A stretch of DNA of 64,000 bases from Flaccisagitta enflata (taxonomy: Eukaryota > Chaetognatha > Sagittoidea > Aphragmophora): the NCBI GenBank assembly GCA_965153355.1, contig OZ231128.1, positions 186,001 to 250,000 of the forward strand, read 5' to 3'. The notes beneath the pieces were generated by a model, which was not told where the DNA came from, ran no database searches, and saw only the letters and a list, made by a program, of their open reading frames with translations. Below are positions 21,609-33,956 of the stretch, piece after piece. Every line of letters begins with the position of its first letter. Positions within the stretch are counted from its first letter, which is position 1. A program made the position numbers and the translations under genes.

Positions 21609-22024
21609 GGTTAACAGTCAGTGTAGGTTTTCCATACTGCAGCGTGTCTCTAATTTACTTTCAATCCTACCTCATCAATTATTTCGCAAATTTCGAAAGT
21701 GCTATTTTCACTCTTTTGCTTGTCATTTTTAAAGAATCAACCGACCAATACACAGAAAGCTCAACTTATTAGTGTGATGACGTGCAAGCAGTATTCGATA
21801 CTCAAGGATCTCTGATAAAGTTCAGCGCACCCCAAGGTACTGAAAAAATTATGCATAAAGAAGTCTAGGGAAATTCAACCTTTGACTTTGTCATACTTAA
21901 TTGCCGCAATAAATCGAGTATCCATGCATAACTGGATCGTATTCTACACCAGGGCTGGTGTGAAGACCCCTTCAATACAAAGAATCTGATGGAGCCCCAT
22001 TTTAAGTGAATCGTTTCCTACGTT
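21609..22024. other. No gene seen
   Basis: AT-rich unique sequence. Confidence 0.35.
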
Positions 22025-22591
22025 TTTAGTCGCGTGCTACGCGACTCTACACTCCGCTTTGTCCGTCGGTCGGTCGGTCGGTCAGTCGGTCGGTCAGTTG
22101 GTTAGTCGCCTTTACTTTTTGTATTCGTTTATTCTCTTACTCATTATAAGTCAATTAGGTCATTTTTAGTCAAATTAAATCATTTAAGTCATTTCCCAAG
22201 GTCATTTAAAGTCAGTTTAAGTCAATTTAAGTCATTTGAGTTATTTTAATAGTTTTCATCATTTTAGTGATTTTAGGTTAATTTAAGTCAATTTAGGTCA
22301 ATTAGATTCAATTTTAGTCATTCTAGGTCAATTGAAGTCATCTAAAGTCATTTTAAGTCAATTTAAGTCAATTTAAGTCAATTTAAGTCATTCTAGTCAG
22401 TAAGTCATTTTAGTCATTTTAGGTCAATTCAATTCAATTTAGGGCATTCAAAGTCATTTTTGGTCATTTTAAATCATTTAAAGTCATCTTATGTCAATTA
22501 AATTCAATGAAAGTCATTTTAGTTATGTGGTTATGTAATAAAGTAATTACTTCAGTCTCGCACGCGACTTATAGGTGTTGGCCTTGTTTGG
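22025..22591 (+). mobile_element. R2 element, GTCATTT-minisatellite subtype
   Basis: Left hairpin AGTCGCGTGCTACGCGACTC and CTACACTCCGCTTTGTCCG precede a (GGTC)n array, then about 400 bp of a 10-11 bp unit (AAGTCATTTT / AAGTCAATTT), and the right end TCGCACGCGACTTATAGGTG…TTGGCCTTGTT. Confidence 0.85.
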
Positions 22592-22731
22592 ATTAAACCA
22601 ACGAGAGGAAACAGGTCGCTGAAGCATCTGATGGTCAGAAGTTCCTGATGCCCCACTAATTTTCATGGGGGCTGATAACAGCAGGCCTGAAAATAGAGCG
22701 CGCCCGCGTACTCCGTGCACACAGTTTTTCT

Positions 22732-22767
22732 GTCGGGCATGCAGCTTTTGCTAGCTGCGTGCCCGGC
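22732..22767. other. Stem-loop, 14-bp stem
   Basis: GTCGGGCATGCAGC, eight-base loop, GCTGCGTGCCCGGC, with one G-T pair and one G-T/A mismatch type position. Nearby GTGCAC motifs may extend it. Function unknown. Confidence 0.5.
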
Positions 22768-22886
22768 GTGCACGTTCTTTACTAGTTTTTCTGATTTTTC
22801 TGATCTATCATGTATTTGTAAAAAACATGCATAACAGGCGTTTTCAGCATTGTTTTTGCCTTCTCGCTTCCATGCCTTCGAACAAT

Positions 22887-23111
22887 CAATAAATCATTTA
22901 TTCATTCATTCATTCATTCATTCATTCATTTATCTATTTATTCATTCATTCATTCATTCATTCATTCATTTATTCCTTCATTCATTTATCTATTCATTCA
23001 TTCATTCATTCATTCATTCATTCATTCATTCATTCATTCATTCATTTATTCATTCATTCATTCATTCATTCATTCATTCATTGATGCATTCATTCATTCA
23101 TTCATTCATTT
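22887..23111. repeat. (ATTC)n microsatellite
   Basis: TTCATTCATTC with ATTT and ATCT variants; smaller blocks at 23175-23230. Confidence 0.95.
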
Positions 23112-23349
23112 TTCTACTCACGATAAGATAGGAAGTTGGGTGCCTCCTTGGTTTCATTCTTTCAATCAATCAACCAATCACTCATTCATTCAGTCATTCA
23201 TTCATTTATTCTTTCATTCATTCATTTATTCTTGACTCAAGTATTGACCCTAACTTGGCCTTTTTCTTCATCTTTTCGTTTGTGTGTTTAAAATAGGACA
23301 TCCCAGACAGGATGCAGTATCATGAAAGTATACATGGTCAACAAACATT

Positions 23350-23665
23350 AGTAGCGTGGCAATAAAGGTAATAAAGGTAATTAAGGTAATTATGGTAATA
23401 AAGGTATTAAAAATAATGAAGATAACTAAGTACCTATATCTTCCTATAATTACCCACATTTACTCACAACTACTCTGTAAATACCTATTATTGCCTACAA
23501 TTACATTAAATTACCATAAATTATCTATAATCACCTATAATTACCTATTATTTCCTATATTTCCTACAATTACCTCACCTCTATAGTCCGAGACAACTAC
23601 TGACTTATACATATAGATTACTAAATACCTATATTTACCTATAATTACCTAAATTACCAGTAAAA
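23350..23665. repeat. GGTAATTAA / TTACCTATAA opposing degenerate repeats
   Basis: (TAAAGGTAAT)-type units at 23363-23410 face (TTACCTATAA)-type units at 23430-23660, forming a weak inverted arrangement. Confidence 0.55.
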
Positions 23666-23866
23666 AGTTGAATAAAGAGTAAAAATGAAATATATGAGAT
23701 AGAGAATAAAGAATACAAAAAAGTTACAAGTTACTGCTGAACAATATAAAACTATATAAAGAAACCAAGGATCTATTTTTTTCCAGGTTGGTTTAGATAA
23801 TCTGCTTAAGTCCCTCCACTGATAAAAAAAAAATCTAATGCATAATTATGTTTGTAATAAAACTTT

Positions 23867-23867
<1 letters not shown>

Positions 23868-23943
<76 letters not shown>
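23868..23943. repeat. (AG)n microsatellite
   Basis: 38 pure repeats. Confidence 0.95.
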
Positions 23944-23947
<4 letters not shown>

Positions 23948-24182
23948 TTATTTCAGTAGTGCTACTCATAGTTTCAAATTATCACAATAATAGAGAATGG
24001 ATATTGGATTGCTATGGAGAATTTCAGTAGCGTTAAAATGTGTAGTTGTCATCATGACGCTATTTCCAGAATTCTCGTGCGCGCCAGTCACCTTATTTCT
24101 TTCACTTCCTTTCTTTCTCCACTTGTTCTGTCTCATGTCTCTTCTGTCTGTCTCTCTCTCTTCTCTCTCTCTCTCTCTCTCT

Positions 24183-24206
24183 CAGTGCTGATACATATCT
24201 ATTTCT

Positions 24207-24244
<38 letters not shown>

Positions 24245-24422
24245 GTCTCTCTCTCTCTCTCACTCTGTGCTGATACATATCTATTTCTTTCACTTTCTCT
24301 TTCTCCACCTGGTTCTGTCTCTCATGTTCCATCAGGCGTTCAGTGAGGCATGAAAATTACTTAGTTCTTTCCCTGAGGCTATTCTGTATTCCTTATATCA
24401 TTTTGCGCGAGCCTCATTTTTC

Positions 24423-24463
<41 letters not shown>

Positions 24464-24607
24464 TGATACATATCTATTTCTTTCTCTTTCTCTTTCTCCA
24501 CCTGGTTCTGTCTGTGTCTCTGTCTCTCATGTTCCATCAGGCGTTCAGTGAGGCATGAAAATTACTTAGTTCTTTCCCTGAGGCTATTCTGTATTCCATA
24601 TATCATA

Positions 24608-24664
<57 letters not shown>

Positions 24665-24807
24665 ATACATATCTATTTCTTTCACTTTCTCTTTCTCCAC
24701 CTGGTTCTGTCTGTATCTTTGTCTCTCATGTTCCATCAGGCCTTCAGTGAGGCATGAAAATTACTTAGTTCTTTCCCTGAGGCTATTCTGTATTCCTTAT
24801 ATCATTT

Positions 24808-24871
<64 letters not shown>

Positions 24872-25033
24872 ATATATATCTATTTCTTTCTCTTTCTCTT
24901 TCTCCACCTGGTTCTGTCTGTGTCTCTGTCTCTCATGTTCCATCAGGCGTTCAGTGAGGCATGAAAATTACTTAGTTCTTTCCCTGAGGCTATTCTGTAT
25001 TCCTTATATCATTTCGCGCTAGCCTCATTTTTC

Positions 25034-25087
<54 letters not shown>
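24183..25087. repeat. About 200-bp tandem repeat, each unit carrying a (CT)n tract
   Basis: Four units start at the GTGCTGATACATATCTATTT motif (24266, 24459, 24658, 24865), with a partial unit at 24185. Each runs TTCTCCACCTGGTTCTGTCT, CATGTTCCATCAGGCGTTCA, TTCCCTGAGGCTATTCTGTA and then a (CT)n block of unit-specific length. Confidence 0.9.
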
Positions 25088-25089
<2 letters not shown>

Positions 25090-25159
25090 TTTATTTCCGT
25101 CACTCCATCTTTCCTCCTCACCTTTTTTTCTGCTTCTGTTTCTTTTCTTGTATTCTTTT

Positions 25160-25346
25160 TGAGGAGTGCTACACGACGCTATAAGCCACTTTTCGTTCAT
25201 TCAGTCTTTCCATCCATCCGTCGGTTGGTCACATTTGTCTATACTGAGCTATTTTCATATTGCCGCTCCTGCTGGAGTGTTTGACTGGCCCCCATTACCA
25301 CTGCCCCTGCCCACGCGACTGAGGTTGTCTTGTATATGGCCTTGTT
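25160..25346 (+). mobile_element. R2 element, diverged copy
   Basis: GTGCTACACGACGCTATAAG, GTCGGTTGGTCACATTTGTC, GCCCCTGCCCACGCGACTGA and GGCCTTGTTC in R2 order. Confidence 0.65.
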
Positions 25347-25520
25347 CTTCCGTATTTTGTCGGTCAGAACGTTCGTTACGCAGAATCAGAATTTACAAGG
25401 AAACCATCCATTTTTTAAAAACGTGTATTTGAGATCGAATGCTCAGCATTTTATGTGGAGAAGTAGAAGCCTAAGTCTATTTCATGATTCCAGAAAGCCA
25501 AGCCATTTACCTCTTACCTA

Positions 25521-27083
25521 TACTATCTAGCTCAAAAGTATAGACACAAGCGTTTTGGGCAATATCTCTGCTTAGAATAAAAAATCAATAAAGAAATCAG
25601 TGAGATTCAAAAACTAGATTGAATTTTTCATTGAATGGCACCAACCGCGTTCCTCTAAGATAAAGTGTTTAGAAATGACAGACAAAACAAAATTGCTACT
25701 CCAAACAAAAAATAACAAAAAATTGCAGTTAGCTGATAGAAGATGGCGCTCCAGCATTTTATGCCACTACAATAGGGCAATGGCACACAAAACAGGGTGT
25801 TAATCACTTTGGTAGTTGCCCTGGAAACAGCCTCGATCTAAATCTCATTAAATCACTTTGATCACAAATGAAGCAGCCTCAAAACAAAAAACATGCAATA
25901 ACAGCTGCAAGGTTGAAAAAATTGCTTTAAAAATCTGGGGAAGATCTCACCAACTTACCTCAAATCTCTCTAGGAAAGCATGCTGAAGCGTATATAGGTG
26001 GTTGTTAATGTTCAGAAAAGATATACTAAGTATTAAACATACTCCGGACTTATATTACACACTATTTTTTAGATAGGGTAATTAATGCTTATCTTGTGTC
26101 TAACTATGGCAAAATAAAAAAAAAAACAGTAATTTTCAAAATGATATTGTGAGCTCATTTTTTAGAGCAGCTTTATAATTTTGTAGACCAGCATAGTTTG
26201 TCAAATTTGCCACCCAGCAAAAAAATCAGATCGTGAAAAATTTAATATTTGCGCCCATAGCATTGATTTTTGCAAAATTTGTCTATTGAACAGTTGCCGA
26301 GTTGGTTTCAGTTTCAGTTTAGATCTAACTTTGAAATTTAACTGTGAGCTCAATTCTTAGAGCAAGATCACAAATTTTGAGATGGTGATAGCATGTCAAA
26401 TTTCTGACACCGTGAAAAAATCAGGACTCAAAAAAGTTTATTTTAGTAGCTGCAGCATCAATTTTTGTAAAATCGGTTCACGCTGGATGGTCAAAATAAT
26501 AAAACATTTATCTAAAAATGATTTCAAGTGTGCTTTTTTTTAGTAGCTTCACATTATGTCTACGTGGACATTGTATGACAAGTTTTTGACACAGCAAAAA
26601 AATCAGAACTCAAAAAAGTGTATTTTTGCACCGGTATTATCATTTTTTGTGAAAAGACCTTCAATAAAAACTCCAATATTGATATCCAGTTTTGACAGAT
26701 TTTACAAGAATTGATGTAAAAGGTACAAAATTACACTTTTTTGAATTCTGATTTTTTTGCTGTGTCAGAATTTAGAGCTGCTAACACCATCTCAGAAATA
26801 TTGATCTTGCTCAAAAAGTTGAGCTCTCAGTAAATTTTCAAAGTTGGATATTAACTGAAATCTATTCGGTGATAATTCAATTGACAAATATTGCAAAACT
26901 CAATGCTACGGGCGCAAAAATCAACTTTTTCAAGATCTGATTTTTTTACCAGGTGGCAAATTTGACAAACTATCATAGTCTAAAAAATTATAAAGCTGCT
27001 CTGAAAAATGAGCTCACAATATCATTTTGAAAATTACTGTCTTTTCTTATTTTGCCATGGTTATACTTTTGAGCTAGATAGTA
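25521..27083. mobile_element. 1.56-kb fold-back element with TACTATCTAGCTCA ends and modular palindrome
   Basis: A perfect 22-bp inverted repeat bounds it (25521-25542 and 27062-27083, beginning TACTATCTAGCTCA). TA lies at each edge. Inside, 26085-26660 holds about three diverged 170-190 bp modules (GTGAGCTCA…TTAGAGCA…CAAATTT…AAAAAATCAG…). 26690-27060 holds reverse-oriented modules, so the element is a palindrome of tandem modules. No transposase frame. Confidence 0.85.
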
Positions 27084-27159
27084 GTTAATAGAAACTGATA
27101 ATGAACGAGCCACGCCACAGAAAATTCATTGGTAGGATAAAAGAAGTAGAAAAAAATTC

Positions 27160-27407
27160 TTTGTCGCGTGCTATGTGCCTCGACAATCCGCTTTGTCGGT
27201 CAGTCAGTCGGTTAGTCAGTAGCACTAAGGGTTTTTTCTCAAATCTTGAGTAGGTTTTGTGTCAGTGCTTACGCTAAAAAATCATTTTATCACTGCCCCC
27301 GCCCACCTGCGCGCAAGTTGTCTAGCCGTGTTTCCGGCCTTGTTCCTTTCATCACTGCCCCCGCCCATCTGTAGGCAAATTGGCTAGCCGTGTTTGCAGC
27401 CTTGTCG
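27160..27407 (+). mobile_element. R2 element with duplicated right end
   Basis: TTGTCGCGTGCTATGTGCCT … GCTTTGTCGGTCAGTCAGTC … CCGTGTTTCCGGCCTTGTTC (to about 27346). A second right end follows immediately (CATCACTGCCCCCGCCCATC…AGCCGTGTTTGCAGCCTTGT). Confidence 0.7.
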
Positions 27408-27502
27408 ATATCGGATTAGCTGGAAATGTAAAATGTGGAACCTAATCTCCTGGAATGGTGGAAATTCATTCATTCAATCATTTGATTTTCATCTTTGGAT
27501 CT

Positions 27503-27505
<3 letters not shown>

Positions 27506-27568
<63 letters not shown>
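27506..27568. repeat. (CT)n microsatellite
   Basis: Pure CT array followed by a T-rich tract. Confidence 0.95.
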
Positions 27569-27570
<2 letters not shown>

Positions 27571-27702
27571 GTCTTTATCTCGTCTTTCCCTTTTTTTTCC
27601 CCTTGTCTTTTTTTATTCAAGTTGACTTTTTTTTTCTTTCAAAAGAAAAAAGTTTCTTCATTTGAATTCGTAGTTCTTTGCGTTGTAAGCGTCCGTTTAT
27701 AT

Positions 27703-27971
27703 GGGGGCGTTTCTAGTCAAAGACGACCGCATTTTGAAAGGGACACTCGGTCGCTCGCTACGTTTGTTCGCTCGCACCGCTCACTCCGCTCACTCGCTCT
27801 GCAGCGCTCCACTTTGCTACATTCACTTTGCTCGCTTGCTCCGTTCACGGGCTCGCTCACTCACTTCGCTCACTCCCTCGTGGGACAGTTGAAAATCTTG
27901 AATATGTGTTCACGCTGTTATCGCGTTTCACGGGTACAAACGCGTTTTTGGTCATCACTAGAAACACACCC
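27703..27971 (-). mobile_element. GGGCGTGTTTCTAGT-family TIR element
   Basis: GGGGGCGTTTCTAGTCAAAG … GCTCACTCACTTCGCTCACT … TCACTAGAAACACACCC. TATAT occurs at both edges, but a longer target duplication is not visible. Confidence 0.75.
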
Positions 27972-28113
27972 TATATGTCTTATGCAAAACAGTTCCTACT
28001 GAGAGCGCGTTAACGATCTACCGTGGGGATTTTGATTTCTTAACCGATATGGCCGAGAAAAAGGAAAACGACACACGCACGGACTCACAGACAGACAGAC
28101 CGAGAAAAGAGCG

Positions 28114-28217
<104 letters not shown>

Positions 28218-28319
28218 TGAAGGAAGCAGAAAGAGAGCTAAATGGGAATAAACCTGTCCCATTTGGCTGCTCTCGCCAAAAAAATATGTCTATATAGTTA
28301 CAGGCCTCAACCTAAAATC

Positions 28320-28744
28320 TAGGACTGCAATAGTTAAGGTTTTCAAATTAACTAGTTAACAGTTAGATAACTACAATTTACACCTAGTTAACTAGCTAAA
28401 ATAGTTAAAATTTTTCCCTAATAAAAAGCAAGACTTAAGCAAAACCGTAACTTTTTTGATACAATTCTTGCAGAAATCAATACTTTAATATTTGTTCTAT
28501 TGTTTGTGGCAAGAAATCTTTGAGTTTCTATGTTTGTGTGTTACAATTGTCCACATTTTTCTTTTTGACCAAAAAAAATTTACCAAAAATCATGTCATTT
28601 GAGGGGAAAATAAGTGATCTTTACCCAAATTTCCATAGAAATTTTTAACTGTTTTAACTAGTTAATTTCTACTAGTTAACTATAGGGGTTTTTAGAATTT
28701 TAACTAGTTAACTAGCTAGTTAAAGTTAACTATTGCGAGTCCTA
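28320..28744. mobile_element. hAT-like MITE, 425 bp, perfect 8-bp target duplication
   Basis: TIRs TAGGACTGCAATAGTTAA and its partner TAGGACTCGCAATAGTTAA (reverse of the right end). CTAAAATC is duplicated at 28312-28319 and 28745-28752. An 8-bp duplication with TAGG-type ends is diagnostic of hAT. The interior is full of AACTAGTTAAC palindromes. Non-coding. Confidence 0.9.
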
Positions 28745-28752
28745 CTAAAATC

Positions 28753-29130
28753 AGTCCCCTTTCAGATAGGTCTGTCAGCACTCATCCACTCTCTCGGTCC
28801 TCAGCTCCAGTTCTCCAGGCCTAAAACAAGCCCTCTCTGACTCGAATATGGCCTTCATATCAACCCGTCAATGCTTACTTTTTACCCTGCAAGCCCAAAA
28901 TGTGCTGTACATGACACATATACTTTTGGCCTCTCGAACATACTTTAAGTTTCATTCTTGATTCATCAGAAGTCCAACCGACAGACACCAATCTATGCCA
29001 ACATTTGGATGCCAGAGTCAATGATCCCCACGTACATCCAATGATTGCAACAACCACCGAGACGCCCATAACAGTCTTTTACTACTCACAGAATCTAATG
29101 GCCATACTGCCACCCTCTCATGTAGAAATA
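28753..29130. other. No gene seen
   Basis: Contains TCTCCAGGCCTAAAACAAGC, resembling R1 interior units, at 28795-28860. Confidence 0.35.
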
Positions 29131-29512
29131 AACAAGGCCAACACCTTTAAGTCGCGTGCGAGACTTTCTGACTTAGAATGACTTGGAAAGACTTAGAATG
29201 CCTGAGAATGACCTAGCATGACTTAAAATGAATTAAAATGACTTAAAATGATCAAAAAGGACTTCAAATGACAAAATGACCTAATAACCTAAAATGACTT
29301 TGAATGACTTAGAATGACTTAGAATGACTTAAAATGACTTAAGATGACTTAGGATGACTCAGAATGCCTTTACATTACCTAGAATGACTAAAAATGACTT
29401 AAAGAAATAAAAATGATAAAAAAAATAAAGTGTGACCGACCAACCGACCAACCGACCAACCAACCGACCGATGGACAAAGCGGGTTGTAGAGTCGCGTGC
29501 ACGCTACTAAAA
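29131..29512 (-). mobile_element. R2 element, GTCATTT-minisatellite subtype
   Basis: On the plus strand: AACAAGGCCAACACCTTTAA, GTCGCGTGCGAG, many AATGACTTAA units, a (CCGA) array, GACAAAGCGGGTTGTAGAGT, CGCGTGCACGCTACTAAAAA. Confidence 0.85.
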
Positions 29513-30070
29513 ATCTATATGAAAAGAGTAAAAGATTTTAGCCAGTTTTATTTAACCTTGTTCATGTTACGTATCTTTATTTACATTTCATGTTGTAAAA
29601 TTGTTGTTTCGTTGTTACTTCGTCTCTTTTGGCCGCAATTGTTTACATCAATTCGGATCTTCCAATTCTCCAACCCATTCTGTATTTCGTTTTACCGAAT
29701 GTTTTTATTCGTCGATTTCCCCTCTCAAATTGCCCACTGCATTTTTTTGGTAATGTTTGTTTTGATACGCCTATTTTCGCCTTATTGTCTCCTGCGCCAT
29801 TTACCAGCGTTTCCGGAAAATGCAATTGTTTCTTCAAGTACACTTTTTTCTTTTTATAAGAACGCCATTTTTTGGGCAAGCCTTCAATGTTCTTGAATTT
29901 TAAGCAGTTTGAAGGTTTAAATGTTCTTAAATTGTTCTTAATTTAAACAGTTTTTTTTAAGAAAAAACTAGGGAAAATGTCAAAGAAACAGTAAACAGTA
30001 GGTTTAAAATTCTTAGTGAATGAAAATAGAGTAAAATATTGTAAAAACAAAACAAAAATTATATAATTAC
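29513..30070. other. No gene seen
   Basis: AT-rich unique sequence. Confidence 0.35.
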
Positions 30071-31424
30071 AGGTCCATTCCAAATTTTTACAGGACAGTC
30101 AGATATGGTGTGGTTTTCTGCTATTTATCTTGTACCTAAGCCCCGACTAACGCCCCTGTCAACTTATGTTCACAATTTCAAGCGCAACTGATAAGAACAT
30201 GACTAAATATCCCATATTAGTATGCCCTACCATTTAAATTTAGACTGAAAATGATACCAAAACCATGGATTTTTTCTGTAACAAATGTGTAACACTTAAT
30301 ATTTCTTGCCAAATTGTATACTCAAGGATGTTTTTATTGGCACACATCACTATTTTCTAGCTGATCATGTCCTAATTTAAAAGACTGCTGCAAAAAAAAG
30401 TGAAAAAAAAGTTCAAGTCAATGAAATTGACGGGGTTTCTCCTAAATTGATATGATGCAAAAAACGCTGTGAAATAGGCAAAAAATAGTACTATTTGTAA
30501 TTATTTAATTATTCATTCAGCAATCATGTATCGATATATATTCCTTGTTAATAATGGTTTGCGGGTCATTAGCTTCGCCCATGTCAATCATCATGAAATT
30601 CCGACGTCTCAATCATTCAATTTGCAGGCATCGTTTTTCTTTGGTAATTTACGAGGTTTCAACGTTTCGACGCTTTTTAACTGTCCCGTGTCCGTCCATT
30701 CACTTATTTCCATATGCACAAGTAGTATCAGTCCCTAAAAAGTTATAGAAACTGTTAATTGGGGTAAGGGAGCATCAAGGCATTAACTAAATCTATTCTC
30801 GAGGCTGTTGGTATGTTTGTTTACATTGTTTCATGAGAGAAAAAGAAAAAAAGGCATCGTAATTTACAAGGTTTCAACGTTTCGACGCTCGGGAACTAAC
30901 TTCTCAATCATGAGATGTATTCACTAAAACTGCGATAAAAGTTTAAGTTCTTGTCCGATTTAATCAAAATTTGAAATGGAAGCCCTCAACGAGTCCCTCT
31001 GTATACTCGTAGTCGATTTATGGGGCTCCAATGAGTAGTTTGGGCTTAACTGGCCAAAATAAGGCCAAAATTAGCCTAAAAGTGAAAAAATTAGGAATAC
31101 CTTGGGCTATCTTTATCCGAATAAGTTGAAACTTGGTGTTGAATCTCACTATGGTAAAACTCAATACATATATAGAGTTCGTAGAGAATTGAGTATCGTT
31201 GACCGGCCAAACTGGCCAAAAACTGGCCAATATTGCCGATTTGAATACTTCTACGTAAAATTGGGGCTAGCAGATAATTGAGGGGCTGTTAAGCAAATCA
31301 AAACTGGTTTTCCAACCCCTTGAATATCATGTTTGATGGTAACATAAAGAAATCTGGGTGAAAAATACCACGAAAAATGAGCCTTCTGAGGGTCTGACCG
31401 TCAGTCTGAATTCGGAATGGACCT
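30071..31424. mobile_element. Candidate 1.35-kb TIR element (AGGTCCATTCC)
   Basis: AGGTCCATTCCAAATT at the left and its reverse partner (…GAATTCGGAATGGACCT) at the right, with further similarity in the CAGTCAGA-type sequence beyond. It holds a 27-bp direct repeat, TTTACRAGGTTTCAACGTTT… at 30646 and 30862. No transposase seen. Confidence 0.5.
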
Positions 31425-31649
31425 ACATCCTGATTCATTATTTTCTATTAAAAAATGAAGCTTTCTAAAATTTTAGCATGTTATTAAATTTTTTAAAGAT
31501 TTCAAGCCTAATGTTCTTAAACTTTTAAAGAAATGAAGGCTTCCAATATTCGTAGCATGTTCTTAAATTTTTGAGGATTTTAAGCCTAAAGTTCTTATAA
31601 ACTTGGTTCTTATAAAAAGAAATGTGTACCAACTGCGTCAAATTTCTCT

Positions 31650-31905
31650 GGGTGTGTTTCTTCTGACTACAAGAATCTCGATTGTTTCTGTGAAACATGT
31701 TTTTAGCGTGAACACATTTTCAGGAATTTATACTGTCCTATGAGGAAGTGAGCAAACTGAGTGAGCAAGCCCGTGAAAGGCTTGAGCGAGCAAAACAAGC
31801 ATAGCAAATAAGTGGAGTGAGCGGTGCGAGCGAATGAATGTAGCGAGAAACTGAGTGGCCCGTTAAAAAACGCGATTGTCTGTGACTTTTATTTTTAACG
31901 CGCCC
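31650..31905 (+). mobile_element. GGGCGTGTTTCTAGT-family TIR element, diverged
   Basis: GGGTGTGTTTCTTCTGACTA … GTGAGCGGTGCGAGCGAATG … AACGCGCCCT. Confidence 0.65.
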
Positions 31906-33740
31906 TATCTGGGCTTGAGAAACCACAATATTTCCGTTTCTTAGTCTCATTACCATAAGAGCCAAAGCCTTATCAACGTTGCCAAACATCTCTTTGAGCA
32001 CCATTATCCTTTCACCCTCACCTAGAGATTGACCTTAGATCCGGAATCTGAGTCCTTGTGAATTTTCCGGTTTCTCTTTTAAGTGCGACCGGTCTAGAGG
32101 GACTAACGGCATGAGATTTAACTTTAATCAACCTGCTTGAATTCGGTCCTGAAAGATACCTTGGCGTATGCACATAACTCTGTTCATCTCATCGACCAAA
32201 ATTTTGAACTTCTTAGGGGCCCCTAAGGGCCCCCAAAAAACCCTTAATAAGGATTTCTTTTTGAAAAAGAAGTGGGGTGCAGTTAAAAGATTCTTTTGGA
32301 ATTTTTTCAGCTTGATGTGGTTCAAACAAATGCTCATAACTTCTAATGTATTTGAGCCAGAACCTTGAAATTTGAAACGAGCAATATTGAAAGCGCTGAG
32401 CAGGTCAATGCAAAAGATTGAGCTACTGACTGACCTAGGAAAATTTTCGAGCCTAAGGCTCACCATACCCCCAATTTTGCGACATGCCCCCCCCCCCCCT
32501 ACCACCACCACCATCCCCACAGCGCCACCGCTCTAAAAAAAAGCAAGAGGCTGGAACGAACATCTTAATTGCTTCGATGTTTACTGTCAGAGAGCTTTCT
32601 TTTCTGTTAACTTTGTTTTCTTTTCTTTCCCTTTCCTCCTCTTTCCTATTCTTTATCTTTCCTCTTCCTTTGATCTCTGCTTTGGCATTTAGCACCATCA
32701 GCTTCATCTTACATAAACTTCTTTCTTTCTTTTTAGCCTCTTTTCTCTAGCAACTGGGCTCCTTTTATTGATAATCTTGTTCTTCTCCCTTTTCGCTTTT
32801 CTTTTTGCGTTTCTGTCTCCTCTTGCATGACTGTGCAAAGTCTGTTTGTCAGTCTGGTTTTTTGTCAGTCTGGCTATTTGTCTAAGTGAGTTGCTGTGTT
32901 AAGAACAATCTGGTCGTTCAAGTCACTATTTTCTCACCAGTCAAACTTGTGCGCGATAGACTACTACGTCTATCTTATCTTACAGTTAAGTTACTTTGCT
33001 CAAATGCGTATGTAAGTTTGATAACTTGCGTTATCTTATTCTTTGAATAATTGTTTTTTCTGGTTCTATTTTTCCTGTTCTCTTTTTCTTTCTTTTTGTC
33101 ATTCATTTTGTCTTCCTCCACCTTCAACCCTCCTTTCTTTAAAATCTTTAATGTATTTTTCTTTCCCTTTTCTTCAGTTCGTTGTGAGACATGATGTTTG
33201 TGAATTGCGTTAAGCAATTCACTTTAACATCACCTGGTGTTTCATTTTTTTTTCATCTTTTTTTATTTATTTTTTTTCTTCCGCTATATAGGTTATGTTT
33301 CACTTGCCGTCTTTCCCTTATATGGGTTTTGTTTCATTTTTGGCATCTTTCTCTTATATTGTTAAATAAGTTGCCGTCTTTCTCTTATATTGCTAAATAG
33401 GTTATGTTTCACTTGTCGTCTTTCCCCTATATAAGTTTTGTTTTTTTTTTTTTTTTTGCTATTTTTCTCTTATGCTGGTCTTATCTCACATGCCATTTTA
33501 ATATTCTCACTGAACATGTTGTCAATTGCACCTGCAATTCACATGTTTGGCGACAGCCACTGGTTTTCTTTGTCTCTCACTTTCTCCTTTTTGCTCTTTT
33601 TCGTCTTGATCTTTATCAGTTCTTTAAAAGCCTCTATCTTCCTCCTTATCTTCACCTCCCTTCTTCAACATCGTTCCTCAGTCTGTCTGTCTGTCAGTTC
33701 GTCGGTCTATATGTGTCAATCTTTCTCTATATCTCTTTCT
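31906..33740. other. No gene seen
   Basis: AT/pyrimidine-rich. Holds the 16-bp palindrome CTTAGGGGCCCCTAAG at 32212-32227, a C-run at 32487-32498, and repeats of TTCTCTTATATTG…GTTATGTTTCACTTG at 33290-33430. Confidence 0.4.
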
Positions 33741-33918
<178 letters not shown>

Positions 33919-33956
33919 TTCCCTCTTTCTGACTATTTCGCTTTTTTTTTTTGCAG

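Noticed and set aside
29432-29896. 154-residue frame
   Set aside because: Starts inside an R2 array and continues into AT-rich sequence without motifs.
32212-32227. CTTAGGGGCCCCTAAG as an operator
   Set aside because: A lone short palindrome with no nearby gene; no regulatory context.
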